The position numbers and the translations under genes were made by a program. A DNA stretch of 64,000 nucleotides, taken from positions 124,001 through 188,000 of the forward strand of contig CAINNJ010000064.1 of the NCBI GenBank assembly GCA_903851195.1. Direction: 5' to 3'. How positions within the stretch are numbered: position 1 is the stretch's first letter; every line of letters starts with the position of its first letter. The DNA comes from an uncultured Acidobacteriia bacterium. Lineage in GTDB: Bacteria > Acidobacteriota > Terriglobia > Bryobacterales > Bryobacteraceae. A model generated the notes under the pieces. The model worked only from the letters and a program-made list of their open reading frames with translations, was not told the DNA's origin and did no database searches. This document shows positions 1-7,887 of the stretch, in pieces.

Positions 1-824
1 AGCTGGTCCGGCGTGAGGTGCTGAAAATCGAAACTGGCGATGGCGGTGGAGGCGTCGGCGTCGATGTAGATCATGTCGCTGCCGGTGGCTTTGTCGTGGG
101 CGAGGCCGATGCGGGAGATGGGATTCCACTTGACGAATTGCTCGTTGTGGAGCCGCATGCCCTTGGCGTAGCGCACGCCGACGACATGGTACTTGAGGTT
201 GGTGATGACGAGCAGGGTGAAGGCAAGGCCGAGCAGGACGCTGAAGATGCGGCCGGGTTTGAAGCCATCGAGACTGAACCAGATGGCTCCGGCGGCGGCG
301 AAGAGGACACCCACGGAGATGACGGTGTTTTCGCCGCCGATGGAGGTGAGCAGGGCGACGAGAGCGAGGCAGCCGATGGCCGCGCCGAGGAGGTCGAAGA
401 AGTAGACCTTATCGACGCGGCGGATGGTTTCCGAGATGACGAGAGAGACGATGATACCGGCGCCGATGAAGGGGAGCGAGTTGGTGAAGTAGATGAGAGC
501 GAAATCCAGCGTGCCGACTTCGGCGCCGCGGGTGAGAACGACGAGGAGGCTGAGCAGGGCGAGCAGGGCGTTGGCGAGACTGAGCCAGCCGAGTTTGCGA
601 AAGAGGCGGCCCTGCCAGGCGAGGACGACGTAGGAGAGGACGCCGCCGACACCGAGTCCGAAGAGGGCGGTGGAGATGGCGAGGAAGGCGAAGTGGTAGT
701 AGAAGACGACGGAAAAGATGCGGGTGAGGGCGAGTTCGAGGAGGAGAGTTGCGCAGGTTGTGAGCGAAACGGCCAGGTAAAGCAGCGGCCAGTTGGACTG
801 GCGCGAGAGGGGGCTGTTGGGCAA
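1..824 (-). CDS. Spermidine-synthase-like integral membrane protein, N-terminal part (runs off the left edge)
   Basis: The minus strand reads open from a TTG at 822-824 to the window edge, giving the first 274 residues. About seven hydrophobic helices are visible, starting with WPLLYLAVSLTTC and continuing through LELALTRIFSVV and a Gly-rich GLGVGG turn. This pattern matches the N-terminal membrane half of acidobacterial proteins whose C-terminal half is a spermidine-synthase-like Rossmann domain; that half lies outside the window, so the role is inferred. The TTG start lies 8 nt after the stop of the HAD gene upstream, and no ATG or GTG precedes it, so the two are probably cotranscribed. The coding strand is very C-rich. 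Confidence 0.7.
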   Translation of the reverse strand, partial: MPNSPLSRQSNWPLLYLAVSLTTCATLLLELALTRIFSVVFYYHFAFLAISTALFGLGVGGVLSYVVLAWQGRLFRKLGWLSLANALLALLSLLVVLTRGAEVGTLDFALIYFTNSLPFIGAGIIVSLVISETIRRVDKVYFFDLLGAAIGCLALVALLTSIGGENTVISVGVLFAAAGAIWFSLDGFKPGRIFSVLLGLAFTLLVITNLKYHVVGVRYAKGMRLHNEQFVKWNPISRIGLAHDKATGSDMIYIDADASTAIASFDFQHLTPDQ

Positions 825-832
825 GGACTATT

Positions 833-1507
833 TTAGATGATGGACAGATCGAGCTGTGTCAGATCGTCCAGGAGATGGTCGGGGCGGGAGTGTTCGAGAT
901 CGGCGGGAGGGGTGATTCCGGTGCGGACGGCGATGGACTGGATGCCGTTTTCCTGCGCGGCTCGGACGTCCTGCGGGGCGTCGCCGATGAGGGTGATGCG
1001 GGATTGGGGGCCGATGAGGTTTTCGCGGCGGGCGCGTTCGATGGCGAGGCGGGCGAGGCCTCCGCGGGTGGGGGCCATTTCGCCGAAGGCACCGAAGCGG
1101 AAGTGGTGGTGGAGGCCGGCGCGTTCGAGTTTGCGCCAGCCGATGCGGGTGAGGTTGCCGGTGACGAGGGCGAGGGCGATGTCGCGGGTTTCGAGTTCGG
1201 CGAGGAGCGCCGGGACGCCGGGGCAGGATTTGTCGCGGAGGTCGGGGACGGAGGCGAGGTAGGCGTCTTCGGCCGCGGTCTGGATGGCGGGGAGGTGGGC
1301 GGCGATTTCGGGGGCGGGCAGGTTGGCGGCCTGGAGCATGAGGGTGAGGATATCGGGGTCGAGCATGCCGTGGACGGGGATGCCTTCGGTGGTGGTGGTG
1401 AGGCCGGTGATCTGGCGGATGGCATCGACGAGGGCCTGGCGGTGGTACGGGCCGGTGCGGCGGACGAGGGTGCCGTCGATATCAAAGAGGATGAGGCTGG
1501 GGTGCAA
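833..1507 (-). CDS. HAD-superfamily hydrolase, phosphoglycolate-phosphatase-like
   Basis: A 224-residue single-domain phosphatase. HAD motif I is FDIDGTL at residues 8-14, with Asp9 as the expected nucleophile and Asp11 as general acid; motif II is the Thr in LVTGN; motif IV is GDAPQD late in the protein. The cap region sits between motifs I and II, as in subfamily I phosphatases acting on small phosphate esters. The substrate cannot be told from sequence. The start is TTG at 1505-1507, directly before the conserved N-terminus. The upstream coiled-coil gene ends 8 nt before and the membrane protein starts 8 nt after, so the three probably form one transcription unit. Confidence 0.88.
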   Translation of the reverse strand: MHPSLILFDIDGTLVRRTGPYHRQALVDAIRQITGLTTTTEGIPVHGMLDPDILTLMLQAANLPAPEIAAHLPAIQTAAEDAYLASVPDLRDKSCPGVPALLAELETRDIALALVTGNLTRIGWRKLERAGLHHHFRFGAFGEMAPTRGGLARLAIERARRENLIGPQSRITLIGDAPQDVRAAQENGIQSIAVRTGITPPADLEHSRPDHLLDDLTQLDLSII

Positions 1508-1515
1508 GGTCAGGC

Positions 1516-2166
1516 TCAGGCGGCGCCGCGTTCGAGAAGGGCGATGCGGCGATCGTGAGTTTCGGCGATTTTGAGGAGCGCGTCGAGTCGGTCCTTCGTG
1601 CTCTTTTGTTCGCTTTCGGACTGCAGGCGGAAGTCGTTCAGCTTGTTTTCGGTGCGTTCGGAAGCATTGAGCGCGCGTTCGGAGGTGACGGCGAGGGCGG
1701 TCACGAATTCACGGATATCGCTCATCTGGCGGTCGGTGCGCTTCAGGTTGTCGTTTGTGCGTTCGGAATTCACGAGCGCCCGTCCGGAGGCGGCGGCAAG
1801 GGAGGTCACGAATTCCCGGAGATCGCTCATTTGGCGTTCGGTGCGTGCGTTATCTTGCTGCACGTGGGCGCGAAACTGTATCAGGTTTTCTTCGGTGCGT
1901 TCGGATTTGTCCAGCGCTTTCTCCGAAGCGATGAGGAGACGGACGGAGGTGTCGGCGATGGACCTAACGGAATCCCGGAGGTCGTTCAGTTCGAGACGGG
2001 CAAGAGCGGCGTCCTGCTCGCTTTTTTGTCTTCCCTCTTCAATGCGGAGGCGCAGTTCTTCGATGCTGCGACCGAGTTCTTCGGTGCGGCGACCGAGATC
2101 CTCCATGCGATGGCCGAAGAGTTCGAGGTTCATCGCGATCGCGTCGAGACGTTCTTCAAACGACAT
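1516..2166 (-). CDS. Coiled-coil protein with internal repeats, function unknown
   Basis: About 216 residues, almost entirely predicted coiled coil. A unit of roughly 35-40 residues recurs at least three times, each with an Arg-Glu/Asp-rich stretch, a short Ala/Ser-rich stretch and a SERT or similar ending (for example DLREFVTSLAAASGRAL, then DIREFVTALAVTSERAL). There is no signal peptide, membrane helix or catalytic motif. Two starts are possible: ATG at 2164-2166, with GAGGG just upstream, or ATG at 2173-2175; I chose the former. It is divergent from aguB and probably cotranscribed with the HAD gene. A structural or scaffolding role is only a guess. Confidence 0.75.
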   Translation of the reverse strand: MSFEERLDAIAMNLELFGHRMEDLGRRTEELGRSIEELRLRIEEGRQKSEQDAALARLELNDLRDSVRSIADTSVRLLIASEKALDKSERTEENLIQFRAHVQQDNARTERQMSDLREFVTSLAAASGRALVNSERTNDNLKRTDRQMSDIREFVTALAVTSERALNASERTENKLNDFRLQSESEQKSTKDRLDALLKIAETHDRRIALLERGAA

Positions 2167-2206
2167 TGCCCTCATTGTAACCAAACCGGCGGGGGCGAAT
2201 TCTAGA

Positions 2207-3097
2207 ATGGGAGGAGTGAACTCCGACAAATTCCGTATCGGGCTGGTGCAGATGGCGTGCGGTCTGGAACCCCAGGCGAATCTGGACCATGCCGTTGAAA
2301 AAATTCGAGAAGCGGCGGCCAAAGGGGCGCAGATTGTGTGTCTGCAGGAACTGTTCCGGTCGCAGTATTTCTGCCGGGAGGAGGACGCGCGGCTGTTCGA
2401 TCTGGCGGAGAGTATTCCGGGGCCGTCGACCGCCGTGCTTTGTCCGCTGGCGGCGGAACTGGGGGTGGTGATTATCGCTTCCCTGTTCGAAAAGCGCGCG
2501 ACGGGGCTTTATCACAATACGGCGGCGATTATCGACGCGGACGGGACGCTGCTGGGGATCTACCGGAAGATGCACATCCCGGACGATCCGCTGTTCTTCG
2601 AGAAGTTTTACTTCACGCCGGGGGATCTGGGATTCCGGGCGTTCGATACGAAGTTCGGCCGGATCGCCACGCTGGTTTGTTGGGATCAGTGGTATCCGGA
2701 GGCGGCGCGGCTGGCGGCGCTGACGGGCGCGAAGATCCTGTTTTATCCGACGGCTATCGGGTGGCATCCGGCCGAGAAGGCGGAACTGGGCGCGGCGCAG
2801 CACGATGCGTGGCGGACGGCGCAGCGGGCGCATGCGATCGCCAACGGGATTTATGTGGCGGCGGTGAACCGGATCGGATTTGAGGGGACGCCGGAGAACG
2901 GGCTGGAGTTCTGGGGGGCGTCGTTCGTGAGCGATCCGTTCGGGCGGGTGCTGGCGGAGGCGTCGCACGACCGGGAAGAGATTCTGATTGTGGATTGCGA
3001 TGTGAAGCAGATGGAAGAGACGCGGCGCGGCTGGCCGTTTCTGCGGGACCGGCGGATCGACGCGTACGGGCCGATTACGAGCAGGTTTCTCGCTTGA
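2207..3097 (+). CDS. aguB: N-carbamoylputrescine amidase (nitrilase superfamily)
   Basis: A 296-residue carbon-nitrogen hydrolase that would convert N-carbamoylputrescine to putrescine, CO2 and ammonia in the cytoplasm. The nitrilase triad is visible: Glu48 in CLQELF, Lys121 in YRKMHIPDD and Cys158 in TLVCWDQWYPEAAR. The YRKMHIPDDP and CWDQWYPE stretches are typical of AguB rather than of general nitrilases. The ATG at 2207 is used; a GTG at 2216 sits too close to the GGAGG. The next gene, agmatine deiminase, overlaps it by 4 nt, which supports the pathway assignment. Confidence 0.93.
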   Translation: MGGVNSDKFRIGLVQMACGLEPQANLDHAVEKIREAAAKGAQIVCLQELFRSQYFCREEDARLFDLAESIPGPSTAVLCPLAAELGVVIIASLFEKRATGLYHNTAAIIDADGTLLGIYRKMHIPDDPLFFEKFYFTPGDLGFRAFDTKFGRIATLVCWDQWYPEAARLAALTGAKILFYPTAIGWHPAEKAELGAAQHDAWRTAQRAHAIANGIYVAAVNRIGFEGTPENGLEFWGASFVSDPFGRVLAEASHDREEILIVDCDVKQMEETRRGWPFLRDRRIDAYGPITSRFLA

Positions 3098-4128
3098 GCA
3101 ATTCCGGGGGGACGCCGCGCGAACTGGGCTACCGGATGCCCGCGGAGTGGGAGGCGCACGAGGCGACGTGGATCGCGTGGCCCCACAACGAGGAAGACTG
3201 GCCGGGGCGGTTCGAGCCGATTCCGTGGGTCTACGGGGAGATCGTCCGCAAGCTCTCGCAGGTGGAGCGGGTGCGGATTCTGGTAACCGATCGGGTGGCG
3301 GAGGATTCGGCGCGTCCCGTTCTGGATAAATGCGGGGCGAACTGGGACGCGATCGAGTTTTTTAATGTCCAGACGGATCGGGTGTGGGCGCGGGATTTCG
3401 GTCCGCTGTTTGTAAAGGACGCCGCGGGCGCGGTGGCGGCGACGAAGTGGCAGTTCAACGGGTGGGCGAAGTATCCGAATCATCTGCAGGACGAGGCTGC
3501 GGGGCTGGCTATTCCGGGGCTGGTGGGGTTGCCGGGCTGGCAGCCGGAGATGGTGCTGGAGGGCGGGAGTATCGACGTCAACGGGGCGGGGCTGCTGCTG
3601 ACGACCGAGGAGTGTTTGCTGAGTCCGGTGCAGGCGCGGAATCCGGGGCTGACGCGGGAGCAGATCGAGGCGCGGATGCGGGAGTATCTGGGGATCGACC
3701 GGGTGTTGTGGCTGCGGAACGGGATTGCCGGGGACGATACGCACGGGCATGTGGACGATCTGGCACGGTTCACGGACGCGGAGACGGTGGTGCTGGTGGC
3801 GGAGGAGGATCCGGCGGATGCGAATTATGCGCCGTTAAGGGAGAATCTGGAGCTGATGCGGGAGTTTCCGGTGCGGGTGCGGACGCTGCCAATGCCGGCG
3901 CCGCTGGTGTTCGACGGGGTGCGGCTGCCGGCGAGTTACGCGAACTTTTATGTCGCGAACCGGCTGGTGCTGGCGCCGGTGTTCAACGATCCGAACGACC
4001 GGATTGCGCTGAATATTCTGGCGGAGTGTTTTCCGGGCCGGACGGTGGTGGGGATCAATTGCGTGGAACTGGTTTGGGGGTTGGGGACGCTGCACTGCAT
4101 GACGCAGCAGCAGCCGGCGGCGGGGTAG
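3094..4128 (+). CDS. aguA: Agmatine deiminase
   Basis: A 344-residue member of the peptidyl-arginine-deiminase-like (guanidino-group-modifying) fold, converting agmatine to N-carbamoylputrescine plus ammonia. The N-terminus GYRMPAEWEAHEATWIAWPH is diagnostic, and the catalytic cysteine is Cys335 in GTLHCMTQQQP near the C-terminus. HGHVDD in the middle carries the active-site His. The start is a TTG at 3094 inside the stop region of aguB (TTGA overlap), which suggests translational coupling; the next ATG at 3136 would remove the conserved GYRMP start. Together with aguB it makes putrescine from agmatine. Confidence 0.94.
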   Translation: MSNSGGTPRELGYRMPAEWEAHEATWIAWPHNEEDWPGRFEPIPWVYGEIVRKLSQVERVRILVTDRVAEDSARPVLDKCGANWDAIEFFNVQTDRVWARDFGPLFVKDAAGAVAATKWQFNGWAKYPNHLQDEAAGLAIPGLVGLPGWQPEMVLEGGSIDVNGAGLLLTTEECLLSPVQARNPGLTREQIEARMREYLGIDRVLWLRNGIAGDDTHGHVDDLARFTDAETVVLVAEEDPADANYAPLRENLELMREFPVRVRTLPMPAPLVFDGVRLPASYANFYVANRLVLAPVFNDPNDRIALNILAECFPGRTVVGINCVELVWGLGTLHCMTQQQPAAG

Positions 4129-4129
4129 G

Positions 4130-4699
4130 TCAGGAGGGCTGTTCGGCGAGGGCGCGACGGAGCCAGGCTTGGCCCAGGGTCAGGTCGCGTTTCATGGTCG
4201 CCAGCGAAATGGAGAGCGTTTCGGCGATTTCTTTGAGTTCCAGACCTCCGAAGTAACGCAACTCGACGACCTGCGCCACGCGCGGACTGTGGCTCCCGAG
4301 TTTTTCGAGCGCATCGTGCACGACGAGCATGTCGAGACCGCGGTCGGGGGCTCCGACATCGAGGTCGGCGTTGAGTTGCAGACAGCCGCCGGCGCCGCGC
4401 TTTTCGGAGTGGCGGACACGCGCGGCATCCACCAGGATCTGGCGCATCAGGCGGGCTGCAAGGGCATAGAAATGGGCGCGGTTGTGGAGCGTGCCGCCGT
4501 CCTGGCTGACGAGGCGGAGATAGGCTTCGTTGATGAGGGCCGTGGGCTGGAGGGTATGGTTGGGACGCTCATTGCGCAGGTACCGGGCGGCGATTCGGCG
4601 CAGTTCGGCGTAGACCACCGGAGTGAGCTGTTCCATGACGCGGGGCCGGTCGTTATCCCAGTCCTGGAGTATCAGGGTGATGTCCGTTCCGGAGGTCAT
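4130..4699 (-). CDS. RNA polymerase sigma factor, ECF subfamily (TIGR02999 type)
   Basis: A 189-residue sigma factor with region 2 around NHTLQPTALINEAYLRL and region 4 around VAQVVELRYFGGLELKEIA. HTLQPTALINEAYLRL is characteristic of the TIGR02999-type ECF group common in Acidobacteria and Planctomycetes, which often partners a Ser/Thr kinase; no kinase lies nearby. The ATG at 4697-4699 gives the family N-terminus; the frame extends 16 codons further to 4747 without similarity. It is convergent with aguA, with one base between the stop codons. No anti-sigma gene is adjacent, so its signal is unknown. Confidence 0.88.
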   Translation of the reverse strand: MTSGTDITLILQDWDNDRPRVMEQLTPVVYAELRRIAARYLRNERPNHTLQPTALINEAYLRLVSQDGGTLHNRAHFYALAARLMRQILVDAARVRHSEKRGAGGCLQLNADLDVGAPDRGLDMLVVHDALEKLGSHSPRVAQVVELRYFGGLELKEIAETLSISLATMKRDLTLGQAWLRRALAEQPS

Positions 4700-4786
4700 G
4701 GGCTGCGTCCCCTGAATTTTAGCAATGGCGGATGTGACAGATTGCACGCAGGACGATGCGGTTGCGGGGAAAGGGTGAGATATAGG

Positions 4787-5539
4787 TCAGGCCGGAAGTG
4801 ACCGGATCAGGTTGCAGGCCCAGGAGAGATGGGCGGCGTAGGTTCCGGTGCAGGGAGCGAGGTCGGATGCGATGCGGGGGTGGCCGTCGGGCGGGGGGCC
4901 GTAGTCTTTGCTGTTGGGTGTTATGAAGACGGCCGGCTGGTTGAACCCGCGCCGGCGGAGTGCGGTGAGGAGTTCGAGGAATTCTTCGAAGATTTCGCAG
5001 TCTTTGTATTGCTGACCGGATTTGGATGCAGGCGGAAGCGCTCCGAAGACGCGATTACGGGCTCTGAAAACACAGTCCGGGGTTCCCTCAAAGATAACGA
5101 GCGAGTCCGCCAGTTCATCCATCACCTTCAGCAGGCGATTTTCGACAAGGTCGGAAAGCCGATCCTGCACGGCAGCCTCTTCTCCGGCGGGAGATCCCGC
5201 GAAATGTTCGGGAAACAGAAGGGTGGCAACGGCGGAGAGCCGAGACAGCGCATGGTTCAAAGATTTCATGTGAGCCATGAGTTCGGCGGCGGCGCGGGTG
5301 CGAGCCGCCCCGAACTCCTGCAGAACATTTGCGGTACTAACAGCCCATACCTGCCTGGGGCCGGACCGGGCATCCCGCACGATCGTCGCGGCAGCAGTGA
5401 CGATGTCCGGTTGGAGTTCATGGCGTAAGGGAACGCGGATGACGTCCAGAATTGCAGCCGTGTCCAAAAACAGCAACGGCCGTGGACAGGCGAGTACGGA
5501 AGCAACAAGCTGCCCGCTTGAGAGCGGTACGCCCGACAT
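4787..5539 (-). CDS. PIN-like nuclease domain protein (PIN_12/DUF4935 type)
   Basis: 250 residues. The acidic positions expected of a PIN fold are present: Asp26 in LLFLDTAAILD, Glu75 in NVLQEF, Asp180/Glu182 in QYKDCEIFEEFLELL and Asp212 in VFITPNSKDYG. The KDCEIxEEFLELL and FITxNSKD strings resemble the DUF4935 PIN group. PIN proteins are metal-dependent ribonucleases, many of them toxins, but this one is long for a VapC toxin (about 130 residues). Its ATG overlaps the stop of the preceding gene by one base, so the two are translationally coupled. GC is visibly lower than in the flanking genes. The toxin role is inference. Confidence 0.6.
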   Translation of the reverse strand: MSGVPLSSGQLVASVLACPRPLLFLDTAAILDVIRVPLRHELQPDIVTAAATIVRDARSGPRQVWAVSTANVLQEFGAARTRAAAELMAHMKSLNHALSRLSAVATLLFPEHFAGSPAGEEAAVQDRLSDLVENRLLKVMDELADSLVIFEGTPDCVFRARNRVFGALPPASKSGQQYKDCEIFEEFLELLTALRRRGFNQPAVFITPNSKDYGPPPDGHPRIASDLAPCTGTYAAHLSWACNLIRSLPA

Positions 5540-6180
5540 CAGGCGGGCTGAGACTCGTAGACGTTCAGGAGGTCGCGGGCCCGTTCATAGTCACGGCCCA
5601 ACTCCGATGCCTGATCCTGACTCCAGCCTTCCTCCTCGACGAGCCAGCGCTCGAGTAAGGAACTGCTGAGGGTGGCCCCGTCGCGATGGGCAGCCGTCAC
5701 AAACTCGTTCCAGCGTTGGCGATCCGGGCGATACGGGAAAGACCGGTTAGCGAGTCTGGAAAAATTCCGTAACAAGGCCGCCGTGTCGACGGAAAGGAAG
5801 TCCTCTATGTGCGTTTCGGCAGGTCCGAGCCGCGCGTCGACACCGGTTAACCGTGCGGCCGGGGATACGAACCGGAGATAGAACTCCTGCAGGATACTGT
5901 TGTAGCGATCAAAACGGAGAGACGGATGTCTCGCGGACAAGATGTTACCGACGTATAAGTTCCCGTCGGGACGTTTCGCCAGCCACAGGTTACTTTCCGG
6001 GCGCGTTCCGGAAGCCGTGCAGTGGAAGCAATACATGTCGCCCAGCATGGAAATCAGGACTTCCTTTTCGAGAGGACGGGATCTTTCCCAGCCGTCGGAC
6101 AGGAGTTGCTCCAGTTGATCGATGAACCGGGCGAGTTGCTCGCGGGTGCCGGGAATATCGAGGTCCTGGTAAAGCTTCAT
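5539..6180 (-). CDS. Conserved-looking protein of unknown function coupled to the PIN-like gene
   Basis: 213 residues, soluble, with no signal peptide. I do not recognise the family. A single CxxC (Cys51 and Cys54, in MYCFHC) follows a helical N-terminus; the centre holds NLWLAKRPDGNLYVGN, which reads like a beta-hairpin; the C-terminal 80 residues are helical and charged. Its start lies 12 nt after the stop of msrA and its stop overlaps the PIN gene start by one base, so msrA, this gene and the PIN gene probably share a transcript. It could be the partner or antitoxin of the PIN protein, but nothing in the sequence proves that. Confidence 0.6.
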   Translation of the reverse strand: MKLYQDLDIPGTREQLARFIDQLEQLLSDGWERSRPLEKEVLISMLGDMYCFHCTASGTRPESNLWLAKRPDGNLYVGNILSARHPSLRFDRYNSILQEFYLRFVSPAARLTGVDARLGPAETHIEDFLSVDTAALLRNFSRLANRSFPYRPDRQRWNEFVTAAHRDGATLSSSLLERWLVEEEGWSQDQASELGRDYERARDLLNVYESQPA

Positions 6181-6192
6181 ACCGTGTCCGGT

Positions 6193-6729
6193 TTATGCCG
6201 TCTTGCGCTTGGCGGCGAAGGTTTTGCGGAATTTGGCGAGCTTCGGCGCCACTACGAAACGGCAGTAGGACTGGTTCGGGTTGTTGGCCAGATAGTCCTG
6301 ATGGTAGGCTTCGGCGGGCCAGAACTGCTGGGCGGGCTCGATGGAGGTGACGATGGTGTCGCTGTAGACTTTGCTCGCGGTCAGTTCCGCGATGAAGGCT
6401 TCGGCTTCCACCTGGTGGTCGGGCGTGTGGCAGAAGATGACGGAGCGGTACTGGGTGCCACGGTCGTTGCCCTGGCGGTTGAGGGTGGTGGGGTCGTGGA
6501 GAGTGAAGAAGATTTCGAGGATCTCGCGGTAGGAGATGACGTCGGAATCGAAGGTGACCTGCACCACTTCGACGTGGCCGGTTGTGCCGGAACATACGGC
6601 CTCATAAGTGGGATTGGGCCGGGCGCCGCCCATGTAGCCGGACACCGCCGATGCCACGCCCTGCGTTTCCCGATAGGGGGCTTCGAGGCACCAGAAACAC
6701 CCACCGCCCAACGTTGCGATCTGCTGCAT
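6193..6729 (-). CDS. msrA: Peptide-methionine (S)-S-oxide reductase
   Basis: 178 residues, the usual MsrA length. The active-site motif GGCFWC is at residues 9-14, with Cys11 as the catalytic nucleophile; GYMGG, the GHVEVVQV strand and the YHQDYLANNP segment near the C-terminus are all conserved. It reduces methionine-S-sulfoxide in free or protein-bound form using thioredoxin. Cysteines near the C-terminus (Cys in NQSYCRF) may resolve the sulfenic acid. Its start is only 18 nt from the divergent MetE-like gene, and it appears to lead a run with the unknown protein and the PIN-like gene. Confidence 0.96.
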   Translation of the reverse strand: MQQIATLGGGCFWCLEAPYRETQGVASAVSGYMGGARPNPTYEAVCSGTTGHVEVVQVTFDSDVISYREILEIFFTLHDPTTLNRQGNDRGTQYRSVIFCHTPDHQVEAEAFIAELTASKVYSDTIVTSIEPAQQFWPAEAYHQDYLANNPNQSYCRFVVAPKLAKFRKTFAAKRKTA

Positions 6730-6747
6730 ACATCCTCAGCATAGAAT

Positions 6748-7752
6748 GTGCAGGTGATCCTGACCACTACCGTAGGTTCTTACCCGATTCCCGAATGGCT
6801 GGCCGCATTGCCGAGCGAGCAGGCGCGCGAGGACGCGACGCGCGTCGTTTTCGATATTCAGAGGCGGGCGCGCATCGACCTGCCGACCGATGGGGAGCTC
6901 TATCGGTTCGACGTGAATCATCCCGATACGAACGGGATGATCGAGTATTTTGTGCGGCCGATGGAGGGGATCCGGACGCAGCTGGGGCGCGGCGATTGCG
7001 ACCGGTTCGCGCAGCTGGCGCAGATGCGGTTCCGGCGGAAACCGGCGGCGGCGGTGGTGAGCGCGCTGGGCGAGGGCGGGCTGAACCTGCTGGCGGATTG
7101 CGAGATGGCGGCGAAAGTGGCGGGCGGGCCGTTTAAGTTCACGGTGACCAGTCCGTATATGCTGTCGCGAACGCTGCTCGACCTGCATTACGGGGATTTC
7201 GAAGAGCTGACGATGGCGGTGGCGGGGGTGCTGGCGGAGCAGGTGCGCGGGCTGCCGTGCGACTGTGTGCAGATCGATGAAGCGAATATTCCGGGGAATC
7301 CGGAAGACGGGCCGCTGGCCGCGCGCGCGATCAATGTGGTGCTGGACGCGGTGACGTCGAAGCATCGGGCGGTCCACCTTTGCTTCGGGAATTATGGCGG
7401 GCAGACGATTCAGACCGGCGAGTGGGCGCGGCTGACGCAGTTTCTGAACGCGCTGCATGCGGATCATGTGGTGCTGGAGCTGGCGCGGCGTCCGGCGGGG
7501 GAACTGGAGGCGCTGCGGGATGTGGAGGCGCGGATTTCGCTGGGGATCGGCGTGGTGGATATCAAGGACAACCACGTGGAGACGGCGGAGGAGATCGCGC
7601 GGCGGATCGAGGCGGTGGAGAAGGTGGCGGGCGCGGGGCGGGTGGGATGGATCCATCCGGACTGCGGGTTCTGGATGCTGAAGCGGAGCGTCGCGGACCG
7701 GAAGATTGCGGCGCTGGCTCCGGGGCGGGATTTGTATTTGGGGAAGAGATAG
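6748..7752 (+). CDS. MetE-like cobalamin-independent methionine synthase family protein, C-terminal-domain form
   Basis: 334 residues, equivalent only to the catalytic C-terminal half of MetE (full MetE is about 750 residues). The TTTVGSYPIP start and all four zinc ligands are visible: His210 and Cys212 in VHLCFGN, Glu244 in VVLELARRP and Cys306 in HPDCGFW. VDIKDN near residue 270 matches the family. Such short proteins are methyltransferases using corrinoid or methyl-folate donors, but the donor is not clear here. The start is GTG at 6748 (a GTG at 6754 is an alternative). The 18-nt gap to msrA means the promoters must overlap coding sequence. Confidence 0.85.
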   Translation: MQVILTTTVGSYPIPEWLAALPSEQAREDATRVVFDIQRRARIDLPTDGELYRFDVNHPDTNGMIEYFVRPMEGIRTQLGRGDCDRFAQLAQMRFRRKPAAAVVSALGEGGLNLLADCEMAAKVAGGPFKFTVTSPYMLSRTLLDLHYGDFEELTMAVAGVLAEQVRGLPCDCVQIDEANIPGNPEDGPLAARAINVVLDAVTSKHRAVHLCFGNYGGQTIQTGEWARLTQFLNALHADHVVLELARRPAGELEALRDVEARISLGIGVVDIKDNHVETAEEIARRIEAVEKVAGAGRVGWIHPDCGFWMLKRSVADRKIAALAPGRDLYLGKR

Positions 7753-7816
7753 GGCGCGGGGGCGGCAGGCGTCTCGCATTTTTCAGCGCCGGCGGGAATT
7801 AAGGGCTGCTCAGAAT

Positions 7817-7863
7817 GGACACCCGCGCAAATGGCCGGGCGAACCGGACGACGCCGGGTGTCC
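7817..7863. repeat. Inverted repeat downstream of the AIPR gene
   Basis: GGACACCCG at 7817-7825 and its exact complement CGGGTGTCC at 7855-7863 can form a 9-bp stem around a 29-base loop, which itself is GC-rich. It lies between the MetE-like gene and the AIPR gene, which converge here. It may act as a terminator, but there is no T-run. Confidence 0.35.
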
Positions 7864-7887
7864 TCGCCTGTTCGGCGAACCTGCGAG

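Noticed and set aside
18-836. A 272-residue Gly/Asp/Glu-rich + strand ORF
   Set aside because: It is the antisense shadow of the membrane protein starting at 824; composition is an artefact of the C-rich opposite coding strand.
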